From Shinella sp. PSBB067 (GTDB lineage: Bacteria; Pseudomonadota; Alphaproteobacteria; Rhizobiales; Rhizobiaceae): DNA of 64,000 nt. A program made the position numbers and the translations under genes. The stretch is from assembly GCF_016839145.1 (NCBI RefSeq), contig NZ_CP069303.1, forward strand, positions 248,001 to 312,000, given 5' to 3'. The stretch's first letter is position 1; each line of letters opens with the position of its first letter. The notes beneath the pieces are model-generated. The model did not search any database and had not been told where the DNA came from. It was given only the letters and a program-made list of their open reading frames with translations. This document shows, in pieces, positions 1-8,917 of this stretch.

Positions 1-849
1 ATGTCGAAGGCCGAAATCCCGCAGCATGTGCAGACGACCTTCGCGGAATGGCAGGCGAGCTGGTATGCGCGCAACGGCGTCAACTGCCAGGATTGCCACA
101 TGGCGCCCGACCCCGCCGCCTATGTCCGCCAGGTCCGGGCCGGCAACCTCGCCAAGCCCGAGCGCTATGCGCACAATTTCACCGGCTCGAACTACCTGAT
201 GTTCGACACCGGCCTCGGCTCCAACCTGACCTTCCTGCGCGGCGGCATTCCGCCGGGCCTCACCGAGGCGAAAAACACCGAGCTGATCGCAAGGCAGGGC
301 GAGGCGACCCGCGCGCTGCTGCGCTCGGCCGCCGGGCTTGCGCTGCGCGATACGGCCGTTGCCGGCGGCAGGCTGCGCTTTGCCGTTGTGGTGCAGAATC
401 TCGGCGCCGGCCACAACCTGCCGACCGGCGTGATCGACCAGAAATACATGTGGCTCGAAGTTGCCGTCCTGGATGCGTCGGGCACGGAGATCTACCATTC
501 CGGCGCGTTCGACGCCGAGCGCGGCGAAGTCGACCCCGATGCCGTGATCTGGCGCGAGGACTTCGTCGATTCCGACGGCAAGCGCATCCCCGACCACCGC
601 ACCTTCATCACGGCCGCCATCACCCATGTCCGCAAGGGCGTTCCGCCAAGAGGCGAGGATGTCGTCGCCTATGAGGCGCCGCTTCCGTCCGGCGCCACGG
701 GGCCGTTCACCCTTCAAGCCAGGCTCTGGTATCGCGTCGCCACGCAGGAATTCGCCTACAACACGTTGAAGACGGACCTGATCATTCCCCCCTTCGAGCT
801 TGCATCGGGGCAATTCACCCTGCCCGCCGGGAAAGAAGCAAATCCATGA
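1..849 (+). CDS. c-type cytochrome, C-terminal part (partial at window edge)
   Basis: The frame is open to the window edge, so the ATG at base 1 may be internal and the gene probably starts upstream. The visible 282 residues carry one haem c motif, CQDCH (C29, C32, H33), followed by about 230 residues with no further CXXCH. That tail looks like the beta-rich C-terminal region seen in multihaem cytochrome c554-like proteins. The N-terminal part, with any signal peptide and further haem sites, is not visible. The stop overlaps the start of the FTR1 permease (ATGA at 846-849), so the two are translationally coupled. This suggests a periplasmic electron carrier working with iron transport. The family call rests on the single haem motif and the fold impression, so it is moderate. 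Confidence 0.6.
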   Translation: MSKAEIPQHVQTTFAEWQASWYARNGVNCQDCHMAPDPAAYVRQVRAGNLAKPERYAHNFTGSNYLMFDTGLGSNLTFLRGGIPPGLTEAKNTELIARQGEATRALLRSAAGLALRDTAVAGGRLRFAVVVQNLGAGHNLPTGVIDQKYMWLEVAVLDASGTEIYHSGAFDAERGEVDPDAVIWREDFVDSDGKRIPDHRTFITAAITHVRKGVPPRGEDVVAYEAPLPSGATGPFTLQARLWYRVATQEFAYNTLKTDLIIPPFELASGQFTLPAGKEANP

Positions 850-3188
850 CCGCTCATGCCGTTCGCACCCTCCTTTTCACGCTGGCCGCCCTTTTCTCCA
901 CCCTGGGCGCGGCGGCGGGAGCCGACGTGCCATGGCAGGATGCCGAAGCCCTGCGCGGGGAAAGCGCGCAGATCCAGCGGCGCCTGTTCCGGGCGCCGGA
1001 CGCGGCGCTGCGGGAGGATGTCGCGGCGCGGCTGGAGGAGGTCCGCCGGCTCTGGTTCACGCGGCTGCGGCCTGCCTATGAAGAGGCGGCACCATCCCGG
1101 ATGCGGCCCCTGGACGAGGCGGTCGACGCGTTTGCCGGGGCGGCCGGGCGTTGGGACCCCTCGGCCACGGCGTCGGCCCGCGCCCGGATCTGGACCGGGC
1201 TGGTCGACGGCGCCTTCCGTGCGGCCCTTGCCCGCCTCGACGAGGGCAAGACGCAGGAAGCGGCCGGCTGGCTCAACATTCGCGAATATGCCCGCACGTC
1301 GCGCGACACGGCCGCCAGCATCGCCATGCGCGAGGTGCTCGCCGGGCGGATGGCGCCGGGCGATGCGCGGAGCGTGATCGAGACGGAACTGCTCGGCGTC
1401 TACGCCGGCGAACTGCGCAAGGCCGTCGCCGAGGCGCGCGGCCACCTCGCCGCCGGTTACGGCGTCCAGCTCGCCGGCGCGCTCGCCCGGGCGGGCGGCC
1501 TGCACGCGCTGCTGTCGGAGAGCCTTGCGGCGCGTCTCGGCACGCAGGAGGCGAACCGGATCGCGGAGGCCTTCGCACGGCTGGACGGTCCGGATCGCCC
1601 GCAGGGGGCAGGGCTCGATGCGCTGCTCGTCCGCATCGAGACGCTGCTCGCCACCTATGCGCCCGCGAGCCTTACTCCCAAGGAACGGGACCGCCGCGTC
1701 CGCCTGCTCGCCCGGTTCGTGGCGCTCGTGCCGGTCGAATACGGCAAGGGCGTGAGGGACGGGGAGATCGCCATCCCCTTCGAATATTTCGAGGCCGGGC
1801 TGTTTCGCGACCGCGCGCAGATGCTGTTCGGCGACCTCGGATACGACCTTGCCGCCCGCGCGCCGCAGTCCTTCGACAGGCTGGCGGCCATTCTCAAGGA
1901 CATGCAGGCGCTGATCGCACGGAAGGGCGACAGGGCGCAGGTCGACAGACTTGCGGAAGAAGCGGGAACGCTCCTCGCCGAAACCTACGGGGCGGACCTG
2001 TCGAAGGGCGGCGACGGCGCGGCGCTCTCCCTGCTGCCCGACATTCTCGATGAAATCCTGCTGGCCGGCGGGGCCGGTGACTGGCAGGAGGCTGAACTCA
2101 AGCGGCTCGAAGCCTATGCGCTGTTCGATCCCGATGTCGAGCAGCGCCTGATGCCGCGCGCGCCGGCGCTGGCGCTCAAGATGGAGGCGGATTTCTGGGA
2201 GGGCAGCGCGGAAAGCCCCGGCCTGGGCCGCATCGTCGCCGCTCGCGGCGCGGAAGAAGCCCTGAAGCTGGCGGTGACCCGCATGAAGGCCGCCACGCAG
2301 GAGGCGGCCCGCATCCTCGACGTCAGGCTCTCCGGCCTTGGAGCCTTCCTGCAATCGCTCGCCATTCTGCTGCGCGAGGGGCTGGAGGCGGTTCTCGTCC
2401 TTGCCTGCATGATCGGCGCGCTGAAGGCGAGCGGCGTTCCGGCCCGCGGGCCCGGAGGGTGGCGCTGGCCGGTGGCCGGGGGCGTGACGGCCGCGCTCGC
2501 CGGTTCCTTCGCCCTCTGGTTCGCCGTCGGCCGCCTCTTCGCCCTCAGCACGCTCCAGCGAGAACTGTTGGAAGGTCTTTCAGCGCTGGCCGCCGCCGCC
2601 GTGCTCCTCTATGTGACCCACTGGATCTTCAGGAAATCCTATGTCGGCGACTGGATCGTGCAGATCCGCCGCAAGGCGGCGGCCGCCGCCACGGGCAGAA
2701 AGACCGGCTCCGGCGGCTATCCCGGCTGGCTCACCCTGTTCTCGCTCTCGTTCCTCGTCGTCTTCCGCGAGGGCTTCGAAACGGTCCTCTTCTACGAGGC
2801 GCTGCTGATCGACGCGCCGGCCGCGCCCGTGCTCGCCGGGCTGGCCGTCGGCGGGGGCCTTGCCGTCGCGATCGGCTATCTCATACTCGGCCTCGAAGCG
2901 AAGCTGCCCGTGGCGGCCTTCTTCCGGCTGACGGGCGGGCTGCTTGCCGTCCTCTGCGTCATGCTGGTCGGCAGCGGTATCCGCGGCCTGCAGACCTCCG
3001 CCCTTGTTTCCGCGACGCCGGTCGCCTGGTTCCCGGACCGCCCCTGGCTGCAGATCTATTTCGGCCTCTATCCTGTTTACGAGGCGCTGCTCGCCCAGGC
3101 GGTGGTGGCCGGCCTGCTTGCCGTCTCGCTGCTCGGCTTCGTGCTGCGCCGGCAGGCGGCGCTGCCGGCGCGCTCCGGCGGCAGTTGA
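846..3188 (+). CDS. FTR1-family iron permease with large periplasmic N-terminal domain
   Basis: This 780-residue protein starts with a signal-like segment (residues 1-26). It continues with about 470 mostly helical, hydrophilic residues and ends in a seven-helix FTR1-type membrane domain (about 500-775). The two family hallmark motifs are present: REGLE near residue 510 and REGFE near residue 641. In the FTR1/EfeU family these glutamates line the iron path. Typical EfeU proteins are about 280 residues, so the long N-terminal extension is a separate domain, probably periplasmic. The gene overlaps the upstream cytochrome gene by 4 bp. A cytochrome coupled to FTR1 suggests that iron redox chemistry is linked to uptake; this is inference. 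No EfeO, EfeB, FtrA or copper oxidase gene is seen nearby. Confidence 0.85.
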   Translation: MTAHAVRTLLFTLAALFSTLGAAAGADVPWQDAEALRGESAQIQRRLFRAPDAALREDVAARLEEVRRLWFTRLRPAYEEAAPSRMRPLDEAVDAFAGAAGRWDPSATASARARIWTGLVDGAFRAALARLDEGKTQEAAGWLNIREYARTSRDTAASIAMREVLAGRMAPGDARSVIETELLGVYAGELRKAVAEARGHLAAGYGVQLAGALARAGGLHALLSESLAARLGTQEANRIAEAFARLDGPDRPQGAGLDALLVRIETLLATYAPASLTPKERDRRVRLLARFVALVPVEYGKGVRDGEIAIPFEYFEAGLFRDRAQMLFGDLGYDLAARAPQSFDRLAAILKDMQALIARKGDRAQVDRLAEEAGTLLAETYGADLSKGGDGAALSLLPDILDEILLAGGAGDWQEAELKRLEAYALFDPDVEQRLMPRAPALALKMEADFWEGSAESPGLGRIVAARGAEEALKLAVTRMKAATQEAARILDVRLSGLGAFLQSLAILLREGLEAVLVLACMIGALKASGVPARGPGGWRWPVAGGVTAALAGSFALWFAVGRLFALSTLQRELLEGLSALAAAAVLLYVTHWIFRKSYVGDWIVQIRRKAAAAATGRKTGSGGYPGWLTLFSLSFLVVFREGFETVLFYEALLIDAPAAPVLAGLAVGGGLAVAIGYLILGLEAKLPVAAFFRLTGGLLAVLCVMLVGSGIRGLQTSALVSATPVAWFPDRPWLQIYFGLYPVYEALLAQAVVAGLLAVSLLGFVLRRQAALPARSGGS

Positions 3189-3299
3189 CGAAGGCCATTG
3201 TGGTCGTGCCGGGCGGCGGCTAGGCTCGTCTGCGTCACGGGGAGCAAGCCGGGCACTCATACGTTGACTTCTTCGGAAGGGCGACCAGGGAGACGCAGG

Positions 3300-5681
3300 A
3301 TGACCAATGTTCCGAACGCCGACGACCTTGCGCTGACAGACCGCTACTGGCGCGCGGCCAATTATCTTTCCGTCGGCCAGATCTACCTGATGGACAACCC
3401 GCTGCTGCGCGAGCCGCTGAAGGCCGAGCACGTCAAGCCGCGCCTTCTCGGCCATTGGGGCACGACGCCGGGCCTCAATTTCATCTATGCCCATCTCAAT
3501 CGCATCATCCGGGCGCGGGATGCCGAGGTTCTCTATATCTGCGGCCCGGGCCACGGCGGGCCGGGCATGGTGGCCAATGCCTGGCTGGAGGGCACCTATT
3601 CGGAAATCTATCCCGAGGTGGGCGGCGACGAGGCGGGACTGCGCAGGCTCTTCCGCCAGTTCTCCTTCCCGGGCGGCATTCCGAGCCATGCAGCGCCCGA
3701 GACCCCCGGCTCGATCCACGAGGGCGGCGAACTCGGCTATGCGCTGGTGCACGCCTACGGTGCGGCCTTCGACAATCCCGGCCTCGTCGTCGCCTGCGTG
3801 GTGGGCGACGGCGAGGCCGAGACCGGCCCGCTCGCCGCCGCCTGGCATTCCAACAAGTTCCTGAACCCCGTCAGCGACGGCACGGTGCTGCCGATTCTGC
3901 ATCTCAACGGCTACAAGATCGCCAACCCGACCGTGCTGGCGCGCCTGCCCGACGAGGAACTGACCCATCTCTTCACCGGCTACGGCTACGATCCGATCTT
4001 CGTGGAGGGCCACGAGCCGGAGGCCATGCACCGCGACATGGCGGCCGCGCTCGACACGGCCTTCGACCGCATCGCGGCCATCCGCGCGGCCGCCAAGGAC
4101 GATCCCGCCCGCCGCCCGCGCTGGCCGATGATCGTGCTGCGCAGCCCCAAGGGCTGGACGGGTCCGAAGGAGGTGGACGGCAAGATGGTCGAGAACCACT
4201 GGCGCTCGCACCAGGTGCCCGTGTCCGAATGCCGCTCGAACCCTGCCCATCGCGACATTCTCGAAACCTGGATGCGCAGCTACGATCCGGAGGACCTCTT
4301 CGATGCGGCGGGCCGCCTCAGGCCGGAATTGCGGGCACTCGCGCCAAGGGGCGAACGCCGCATGAGCGCCATTCCGCACGCCAATGGCGGGCTCTTGCGC
4401 AAGGACCTGCGCACGCCCGGCATCGGCGACTATGCGGTCGCTGTGGAAAGGCCCGGCGCTGTGGACGCGCAGGCGACGAAGATCCTCGGCGATTACCTGC
4501 GCGACGTGATCCGGCTGAACGCGGCGGACAGCAATTTCCGCGTCTTCGGCCCGGACGAGACAGCCTCGAACCGGCTCGCCAGCGTCTTCGAGGCGACGGA
4601 CCGGGTATGGATGGCCGAGACGCTGCCGACGGACGATCACCTCGCGCCCGAAGGTCGCGTCATGGAAGTCCTCAGCGAGCACCTCTGCCAGGGCTGGCTG
4701 GAAGGCTACCTGCTGACCGGCCGGCACGGCTTCTTCTCCTGCTACGAGGCCTTCATCCACATCGTCGATTCCATGTTCAACCAGCATGCCAAGTGGCTGA
4801 AGGTGGCGCGCGAGCTGCCGTGGCGAAAGCCCGTCTCCTCGCTCAACTACCTGCTGACCTCCCATGTATGGCGGCAGGACCATAACGGCTTTTCCCACCA
4901 GGATCCGGGCTTCATCGACCTCGTCGCCAACAAGAGCGCGGACATCGTGCGCGTCTACCTGCCGCCCGATGCCAACACGCTCCTGTGGGTGGGCGACCAT
5001 TGCCTGAAGACCTGGAACCGCATCAACGTCATCGTCGCCGGCAAGCAGCCGGCGCCGCAATGGCTGACGATGGCGGAGGCGACCCGCCATTGCGAGGCCG
5101 GCCTCGGCATCTGGGACTGGGCGGGCACGGAGGAGGGGATCGACCCCGACGTGGTGATGGCGTGCGCCGGCGACGTGCCGACCATGGAGACGCTCGCCGC
5201 CGTCGATCTCCTGCGCCGGGCGGTGCCGCACCTGCGCATCCGCGTCGTCAACGTCGTCGACCTGATGACGCTGCAATCGCCGCAGCACCACCCGCACGGC
5301 ATTTCCGACGAGGACTTCGATCGCATCTTCACCCGCGACCGGCCGGTGGTCTTCGCCTATCACGGCTATCCCTACATCATCCACCGGCTGGTCTATAAAC
5401 GGACCAACCATCCGAACGTCCATGTCCGCGGCTTCATCGAGAAGGGCACGACCACCACGCCCTTCGACATGGCGGTGATGAACGAGCTCGACCGCTACCA
5501 CCTCGCCATCGAGGCCATCGAGCGCCTGCCGGCCCTCCGGGACCGGGCGGCCGGCATCGTCGCCGCGCTGGAGGGCAAGCTCGCAGAACATCATGCCTAT
5601 GTCCGCGAACACGGCGAGGACATGCCGGAGATCCGCGACTGGAAATGGCCCTATCCGCGGCCGGCTCCGTCGGAGGCGTAA
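3300..5681 (+). CDS. xfp: phosphoketolase (xylulose-5-P/fructose-6-P)
   Basis: The product is a 793-residue, TPP-dependent cytoplasmic phosphoketolase, the usual length for the family. It cleaves xylulose 5-phosphate and/or fructose 6-phosphate to acetyl phosphate plus a shorter sugar phosphate. The TPP-binding segment [19 protein letters not shown] is near residue 175. The N-terminal [18 protein letters not shown] and the HGGPGM segment are typical. I chose ATG 3300 because it is preceded by AGGGAGACGCAGG and begins the family-like N terminus; an ATG at 3198 in the same frame adds 34 unlikely residues. The next gene, an MBL hydrolase, starts 37 bp downstream. No acetate kinase or phosphotransacetylase gene is adjacent, so the fate of acetyl phosphate is not shown here. 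Confidence 0.95.
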   Translation: MTNVPNADDLALTDRYWRAANYLSVGQIYLMDNPLLREPLKAEHVKPRLLGHWGTTPGLNFIYAHLNRIIRARDAEVLYICGPGHGGPGMVANAWLEGTYSEIYPEVGGDEAGLRRLFRQFSFPGGIPSHAAPETPGSIHEGGELGYALVHAYGAAFDNPGLVVACVVGDGEAETGPLAAAWHSNKFLNPVSDGTVLPILHLNGYKIANPTVLARLPDEELTHLFTGYGYDPIFVEGHEPEAMHRDMAAALDTAFDRIAAIRAAAKDDPARRPRWPMIVLRSPKGWTGPKEVDGKMVENHWRSHQVPVSECRSNPAHRDILETWMRSYDPEDLFDAAGRLRPELRALAPRGERRMSAIPHANGGLLRKDLRTPGIGDYAVAVERPGAVDAQATKILGDYLRDVIRLNAADSNFRVFGPDETASNRLASVFEATDRVWMAETLPTDDHLAPEGRVMEVLSEHLCQGWLEGYLLTGRHGFFSCYEAFIHIVDSMFNQHAKWLKVARELPWRKPVSSLNYLLTSHVWRQDHNGFSHQDPGFIDLVANKSADIVRVYLPPDANTLLWVGDHCLKTWNRINVIVAGKQPAPQWLTMAEATRHCEAGLGIWDWAGTEEGIDPDVVMACAGDVPTMETLAAVDLLRRAVPHLRIRVVNVVDLMTLQSPQHHPHGISDEDFDRIFTRDRPVVFAYHGYPYIIHRLVYKRTNHPNVHVRGFIEKGTTTTPFDMAVMNELDRYHLAIEAIERLPALRDRAAGIVAALEGKLAEHHAYVREHGEDMPEIRDWKWPYPRPAPSEA

Positions 5682-5718
5682 ACGCGCGGCCAGCCATGCC
5701 GGCCTGGGGAGAACGAAC

Positions 5719-7076
5719 GTGCTGTCCTTGAAATCGCTCGGCGGAGCGGGAACCGTCACCGGGTCGAAGCACCTGCTTTCCCTTGGCGACGAACGGATCC
5801 TTGTCGATTGCGGCCTCTTCCAGGGCCTCAAGAACCTGCGCGACCTCAACTGGCAGCCGCTGCCGGTCTCCCCGCGCGACATCGACGCGGTGATCCTGAC
5901 CCACGCGCATCTCGACCACAGCGGATACCTGCCGCGCCTGGTGCAGGGCGGTTATCGCGGCAAGGTCTACGCGACGCCGGCCACCCGCGACGTCGCGGAG
6001 CTCATCCTCATGGACAGCGGCCATTTGCAGGAAAAGGATGCGGAATTCTTCAACCGGCACCAGTTGTCGCGGCACCAGCCGGCGCTTGCCCTCTACGGCG
6101 TTCGGGATGCGCAAAGGGCCGTCGGGCATTTTTCGACGGCGGCCTTCGGCCAGACGGTCCGGCTTGCCGGCGGCGCATCGTTCCGCTTCCGCCCGCCGGG
6201 CACATCCTCGGCGCGGCGAGCGTCGATCTCGAATGGGGCGGCCGGCGGATCGTCTTTTCCGGCGATATAGGCCGCTACGACGATCCGCTCCTGCCCGATC
6301 CGGTGCCACCGCCGGAGGCCGACTACATCCTCATCGAATCCACCTATGGCAACCGCATCCACGACAAGGCCGATCCCACCGAGGCGCTGGGCGCGATCGT
6401 CGACCGGACGATCGCGCGCGGCGGCACGCTGGTCATCCCGGCCTTCGCCGTCGGCCGGGCACAGGAACTGCTCTACCATTTCTGGAAGCTGAAGCGGGCG
6501 GGGCGCCTGGCGGCCGTGCCGCTGTTCCTCGACAGCCCCATGGCCATCGACGCGACCGAACTCATGAGCCGCCACATGGGCGATCACCGGCTCGACAGTA
6601 AGACCTGCAGGCAGGTGTTCGCCATCGCCCGCTATACCGACGACGTCGAGGCCTCCAAGGCGATCAGCGCCAACCGCTTTCCAAAGGTCGTCATCTCCGC
6701 CTCGGGCATGGCGACGGGCGGGCGCGTCCTGCATCATCTGAAAGCCTTCGCGCCCGATGCGCGCAACACGATCCTGCTGGCCGGCTTCCAGGCCGCCGGC
6801 ACGCGCGGCCGCGCGTTGCAGGAAGGCGCCCGGGAACTGAAGATCCACGGCCTTTGGGTGCCGGTCAACGCGGAGGTGGCGCATCTCGACATGCTGTCGG
6901 CCCATGCCGACGCGCAAGAATTGATGCGCTGGCTTTCCGCCTGCCCGCGCCCGCCGCGCAAGGTCTTCATCGTGCACGGCGAGCCGGAGGCCGCAGAAGC
7001 GCTGCGAATCCGCATCGGCCGGGAACTCGGGTGGCCGGCGGTCGTCCCGCGACTCGACCAGGAATTCGAGCTTTGA
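5719..7076 (+). pseudogene. MBL-fold/beta-CASP metallo-hydrolase (RNA-specificity type), frameshifted
   Basis: Two overlapping frames together encode one protein of about 452 residues, the normal size for bacterial MBL/beta-CASP hydrolases. The first frame starts at GTG 5719, with GGGGAG upstream, and carries the metal site HAHLDH (H62, H64, D66, H67). It runs to about base 6195 and then loses homology. The second frame continues from 6195 with AGHILGAASV, SGDIGRYDDPLLPDP, ESTYGNR, ASGMATGG and LSAHAD, all expected of the family. One missing base in the GC-rich stretch around 6193-6197 explains this, where CCGGCC was probably reduced to CCGCC. It may be a real mutation or a sequencing error; a programmed -1 shift is less likely because no slippery heptamer is seen. 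Genes of this family often lie near phosphoketolase and stress genes. Confidence 0.8.
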
Positions 7077-7098
7077 GGCGTCGCGGTGTTCCGCCTCA
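7074..7098. terminator. small hairpin shared by two convergent stop codons
   Basis: A 7-bp inverted repeat (TGAGGCG at 7074-7080, CGCCTCA at 7092-7098) with an 11-nt loop contains the stop codons of both the MBL gene and the convergent ADH-GNAT gene. There is no U-tract, so it is at best a weak bidirectional terminator or an mRNA 3-prime end structure. Confidence 0.35.
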
Positions 7099-8691
7099 GT
7101 CGCCGAGGTCCTTGCGGATGAGGATCAGCGTCGGGTCGTCGGGATAGGGAACCGCGACGAAGCCCTGTTCGCGTTCCAGCTCGATCGCCTCGTGGTTTTC
7201 GCGGCTCTCGAGCGATTCCAGCGTCCTGGCGCCGAGCGCCTTCGCATGGCGGGCGGCATGGCGCAGCATTTCCCAGGCGATGCCCTTGTGCTTGTGCTCG
7301 GCCCGGACGGAAATCGCCACCTCCGCCGTCTGCGTCGAGGGGTCGCAGGCGACCATCACCGCCGCGGCGACCGCCGCGTCGCCATCGGCGAAGGCCAGGA
7401 AGTGCTCCGTCGTCCGGTGATCGACCTGCGTCATGGCAAGCAGGCGCTCGCGGCTCACCTCGCGCACGCCGCCGAGAAACCGGAAGCGAAGGTCCGCGGG
7501 CGCCACATGGGCAAAGAATTCGGCCAGAAGCGCCTCGTCTTCGGGGCGGACCGGGCGAACGTGCAGCGTGAGCCCGGTGTGGGTCACGAGGTCGGTTTTC
7601 CCCCCTCCGCCGGTCGCCGCCTCGCCCGCCTGCGCCGGAAGCGCCCCGGCGGCGGCAGTTTCGATGATCACCTTCAGGGCCTGCGTGCTCGCGGCGCTGG
7701 AAAAGGTCTCGTAGGCATCGAGGATATGGTCGAGCCCGAAGCGGTGGGTGATCAGCTTCTTCGGGTCGATCTTGCCCGATTGCACCGTCTTCAGCAGCAT
7801 CGGCGTGGTGACCGTGTCCACCAGCCGCGTGGTGATGGAGATGTTCTGCGACCAGAGCTTCTCCAGGTGCAGGTCGGCCTTGACGCCGTGGACGCCGACA
7901 TTGGCGATGACGCCGCCGGGGGCGATGATCTCCTGGCACAACTCGAAGGTCACGGGAATGCCGACCGCCTCGATCGCCGTGTCGACACCCTTGCCGCCGG
8001 TGAGCGCCAGCACCTGCCGCGCGGCCTCCTCGCCGCTCGCCCGGACGGTGCGCGTGGCGCCGAAGCGCTGCGCCACGGCGAGCCGGTTCTCGTCGAGGTC
8101 GATCATGACGATCTCGGCCGGCGAATAGAACTGCGCCGTCAGCAGCGCGGCGAGCCCGATCGGCCCCGCCCCGACGATGGCGACCGTGCCGCCCGGCTGT
8201 ACCTTGCCGTTCAGGACGCCGCATTCGAAGCCGGTGGGCAGGATGTCGCTCAGCATGACCAGCGCCTCCTCGTCGGCGCCCTGCGGGATCGGGTAGAGGC
8301 TGGTGTCGGCATGCGGGATGCGGACATATTCGGCCTGCGTGCCGTCGATCGTGTTGCCGAGGATCCAGCCGCCGGTGGTGCAGTGGGAATACATGCCGCG
8401 CCGGCAGTATTCGCATTTGCCGCAGGAGGAGATGCAGGAAATCAGCACGCGGTCGCCGCGGGCGAACTGCGTCACCCCGGCGCCCGTCTCCTCGACGATG
8501 CCGACGCCCTCGTGCCCGAGGATGCGGCCGGGCGTGCAACTCGGCACGTCGCCCTTGAGGATGTGCAGGTCGGTGCCGCAGATCGTGGTCCGCGTGATCC
8601 TCACGATGGCGTCGGTCGCCGCGGCGAGCGTCGGCATCGGTCGTTCCATGAGGGATTTCCGTCCCGGTCCTTCGTAGACGAGCGCCTTCAT
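7096..8691 (-). CDS. zinc alcohol dehydrogenase fused to a GNAT acetyltransferase
   Basis: The 531-residue product has two domains. Residues 1-350 are a medium-chain zinc alcohol dehydrogenase, with catalytic zinc ligands C38, H60 and E61 and structural zinc cysteines C90, C93, C96 and C104. Its NAD-binding motif is GAGPIGLAA. A Gly/Ala-rich linker (about 351-373) leads to a GNAT-type domain (about 375-531) that begins TLHVRPVRPEDEALL and has the acetyl-CoA loop region around HKHKGIA. Start ATG 8691 is preceded by AAGGAG. The gene diverges from the universal stress protein gene across a 226-bp region with an FNR-type palindrome at 8767-8780. The domain pairing is unusual. GNAT domains of this kind occur next to lysine-acetylation systems, so auto-acetylation or metabolite-sensing control of the dehydrogenase is possible but inferred. 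Confidence 0.85.
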   Translation of the reverse strand: MKALVYEGPGRKSLMERPMPTLAAATDAIVRITRTTICGTDLHILKGDVPSCTPGRILGHEGVGIVEETGAGVTQFARGDRVLISCISSCGKCEYCRRGMYSHCTTGGWILGNTIDGTQAEYVRIPHADTSLYPIPQGADEEALVMLSDILPTGFECGVLNGKVQPGGTVAIVGAGPIGLAALLTAQFYSPAEIVMIDLDENRLAVAQRFGATRTVRASGEEAARQVLALTGGKGVDTAIEAVGIPVTFELCQEIIAPGGVIANVGVHGVKADLHLEKLWSQNISITTRLVDTVTTPMLLKTVQSGKIDPKKLITHRFGLDHILDAYETFSSAASTQALKVIIETAAAGALPAQAGEAATGGGGKTDLVTHTGLTLHVRPVRPEDEALLAEFFAHVAPADLRFRFLGGVREVSRERLLAMTQVDHRTTEHFLAFADGDAAVAAAVMVACDPSTQTAEVAISVRAEHKHKGIAWEMLRHAARHAKALGARTLESLESRENHEAIELEREQGFVAVPYPDDPTLILIRKDLGD

Positions 8692-8766
8692 CGACTTTCT
8701 CCTTCGCACGGGTTCGCGATCGCTTGCGGATCGTGCCGATTGTGCGCGTCCCGCCGCGGCCCGGCC

Positions 8767-8780
8767 TTGACAAGGGTCAA
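8767..8780. promoter_or_regulatory. FNR/FixK/Anr-type binding site
   Basis: TTGACAAGGGTCAA is a perfect 5-4-5 palindrome of the CRP/FNR type (consensus TTGAT-N4-ATCAA, with C/G allowed at the inner position). It lies between the divergent ADH-GNAT and universal stress protein genes. Placing it at -41.5 for the minus-strand gene puts CACAAT at the -10 position (8744-8739) and a start site near 8732. For the plus-strand gene the -10 would be CATCCT (8803-8808) with a start near 8815. It could therefore serve both genes as a class II site under low oxygen. Confidence 0.7.
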
Positions 8781-8917
8781 AGCGATGCGGGTCATTCGGG
8801 CGCATCCTCTGCGAATTGTGGATCGCCTGCGGCTGGGCGGCATCGTCGCGAAGGACGAAAACGCCCGGAAAGAGACTATCATTCCGGCCGATGCGGGTGA
8901 AACGGAGGAACGGTGAC

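Noticed and set aside
3189..3299. FNR-like site before phosphoketolase (TTGACTTCTTCGGAA)
   Set aside because: The right half does not match the FNR half-site, so it was not called.
2580..5882. 1100-codon open frame on the minus strand
   Set aside because: It is antisense to the permease and phosphoketolase genes, has a composition rich in Arg, His, Gly and Asp with no recognisable domain, and is a normal by-product of high GC.
6190..6200. Programmed -1 frameshift in the MBL gene
   Set aside because: No slippery heptamer or downstream pseudoknot was seen; a missing base is simpler.
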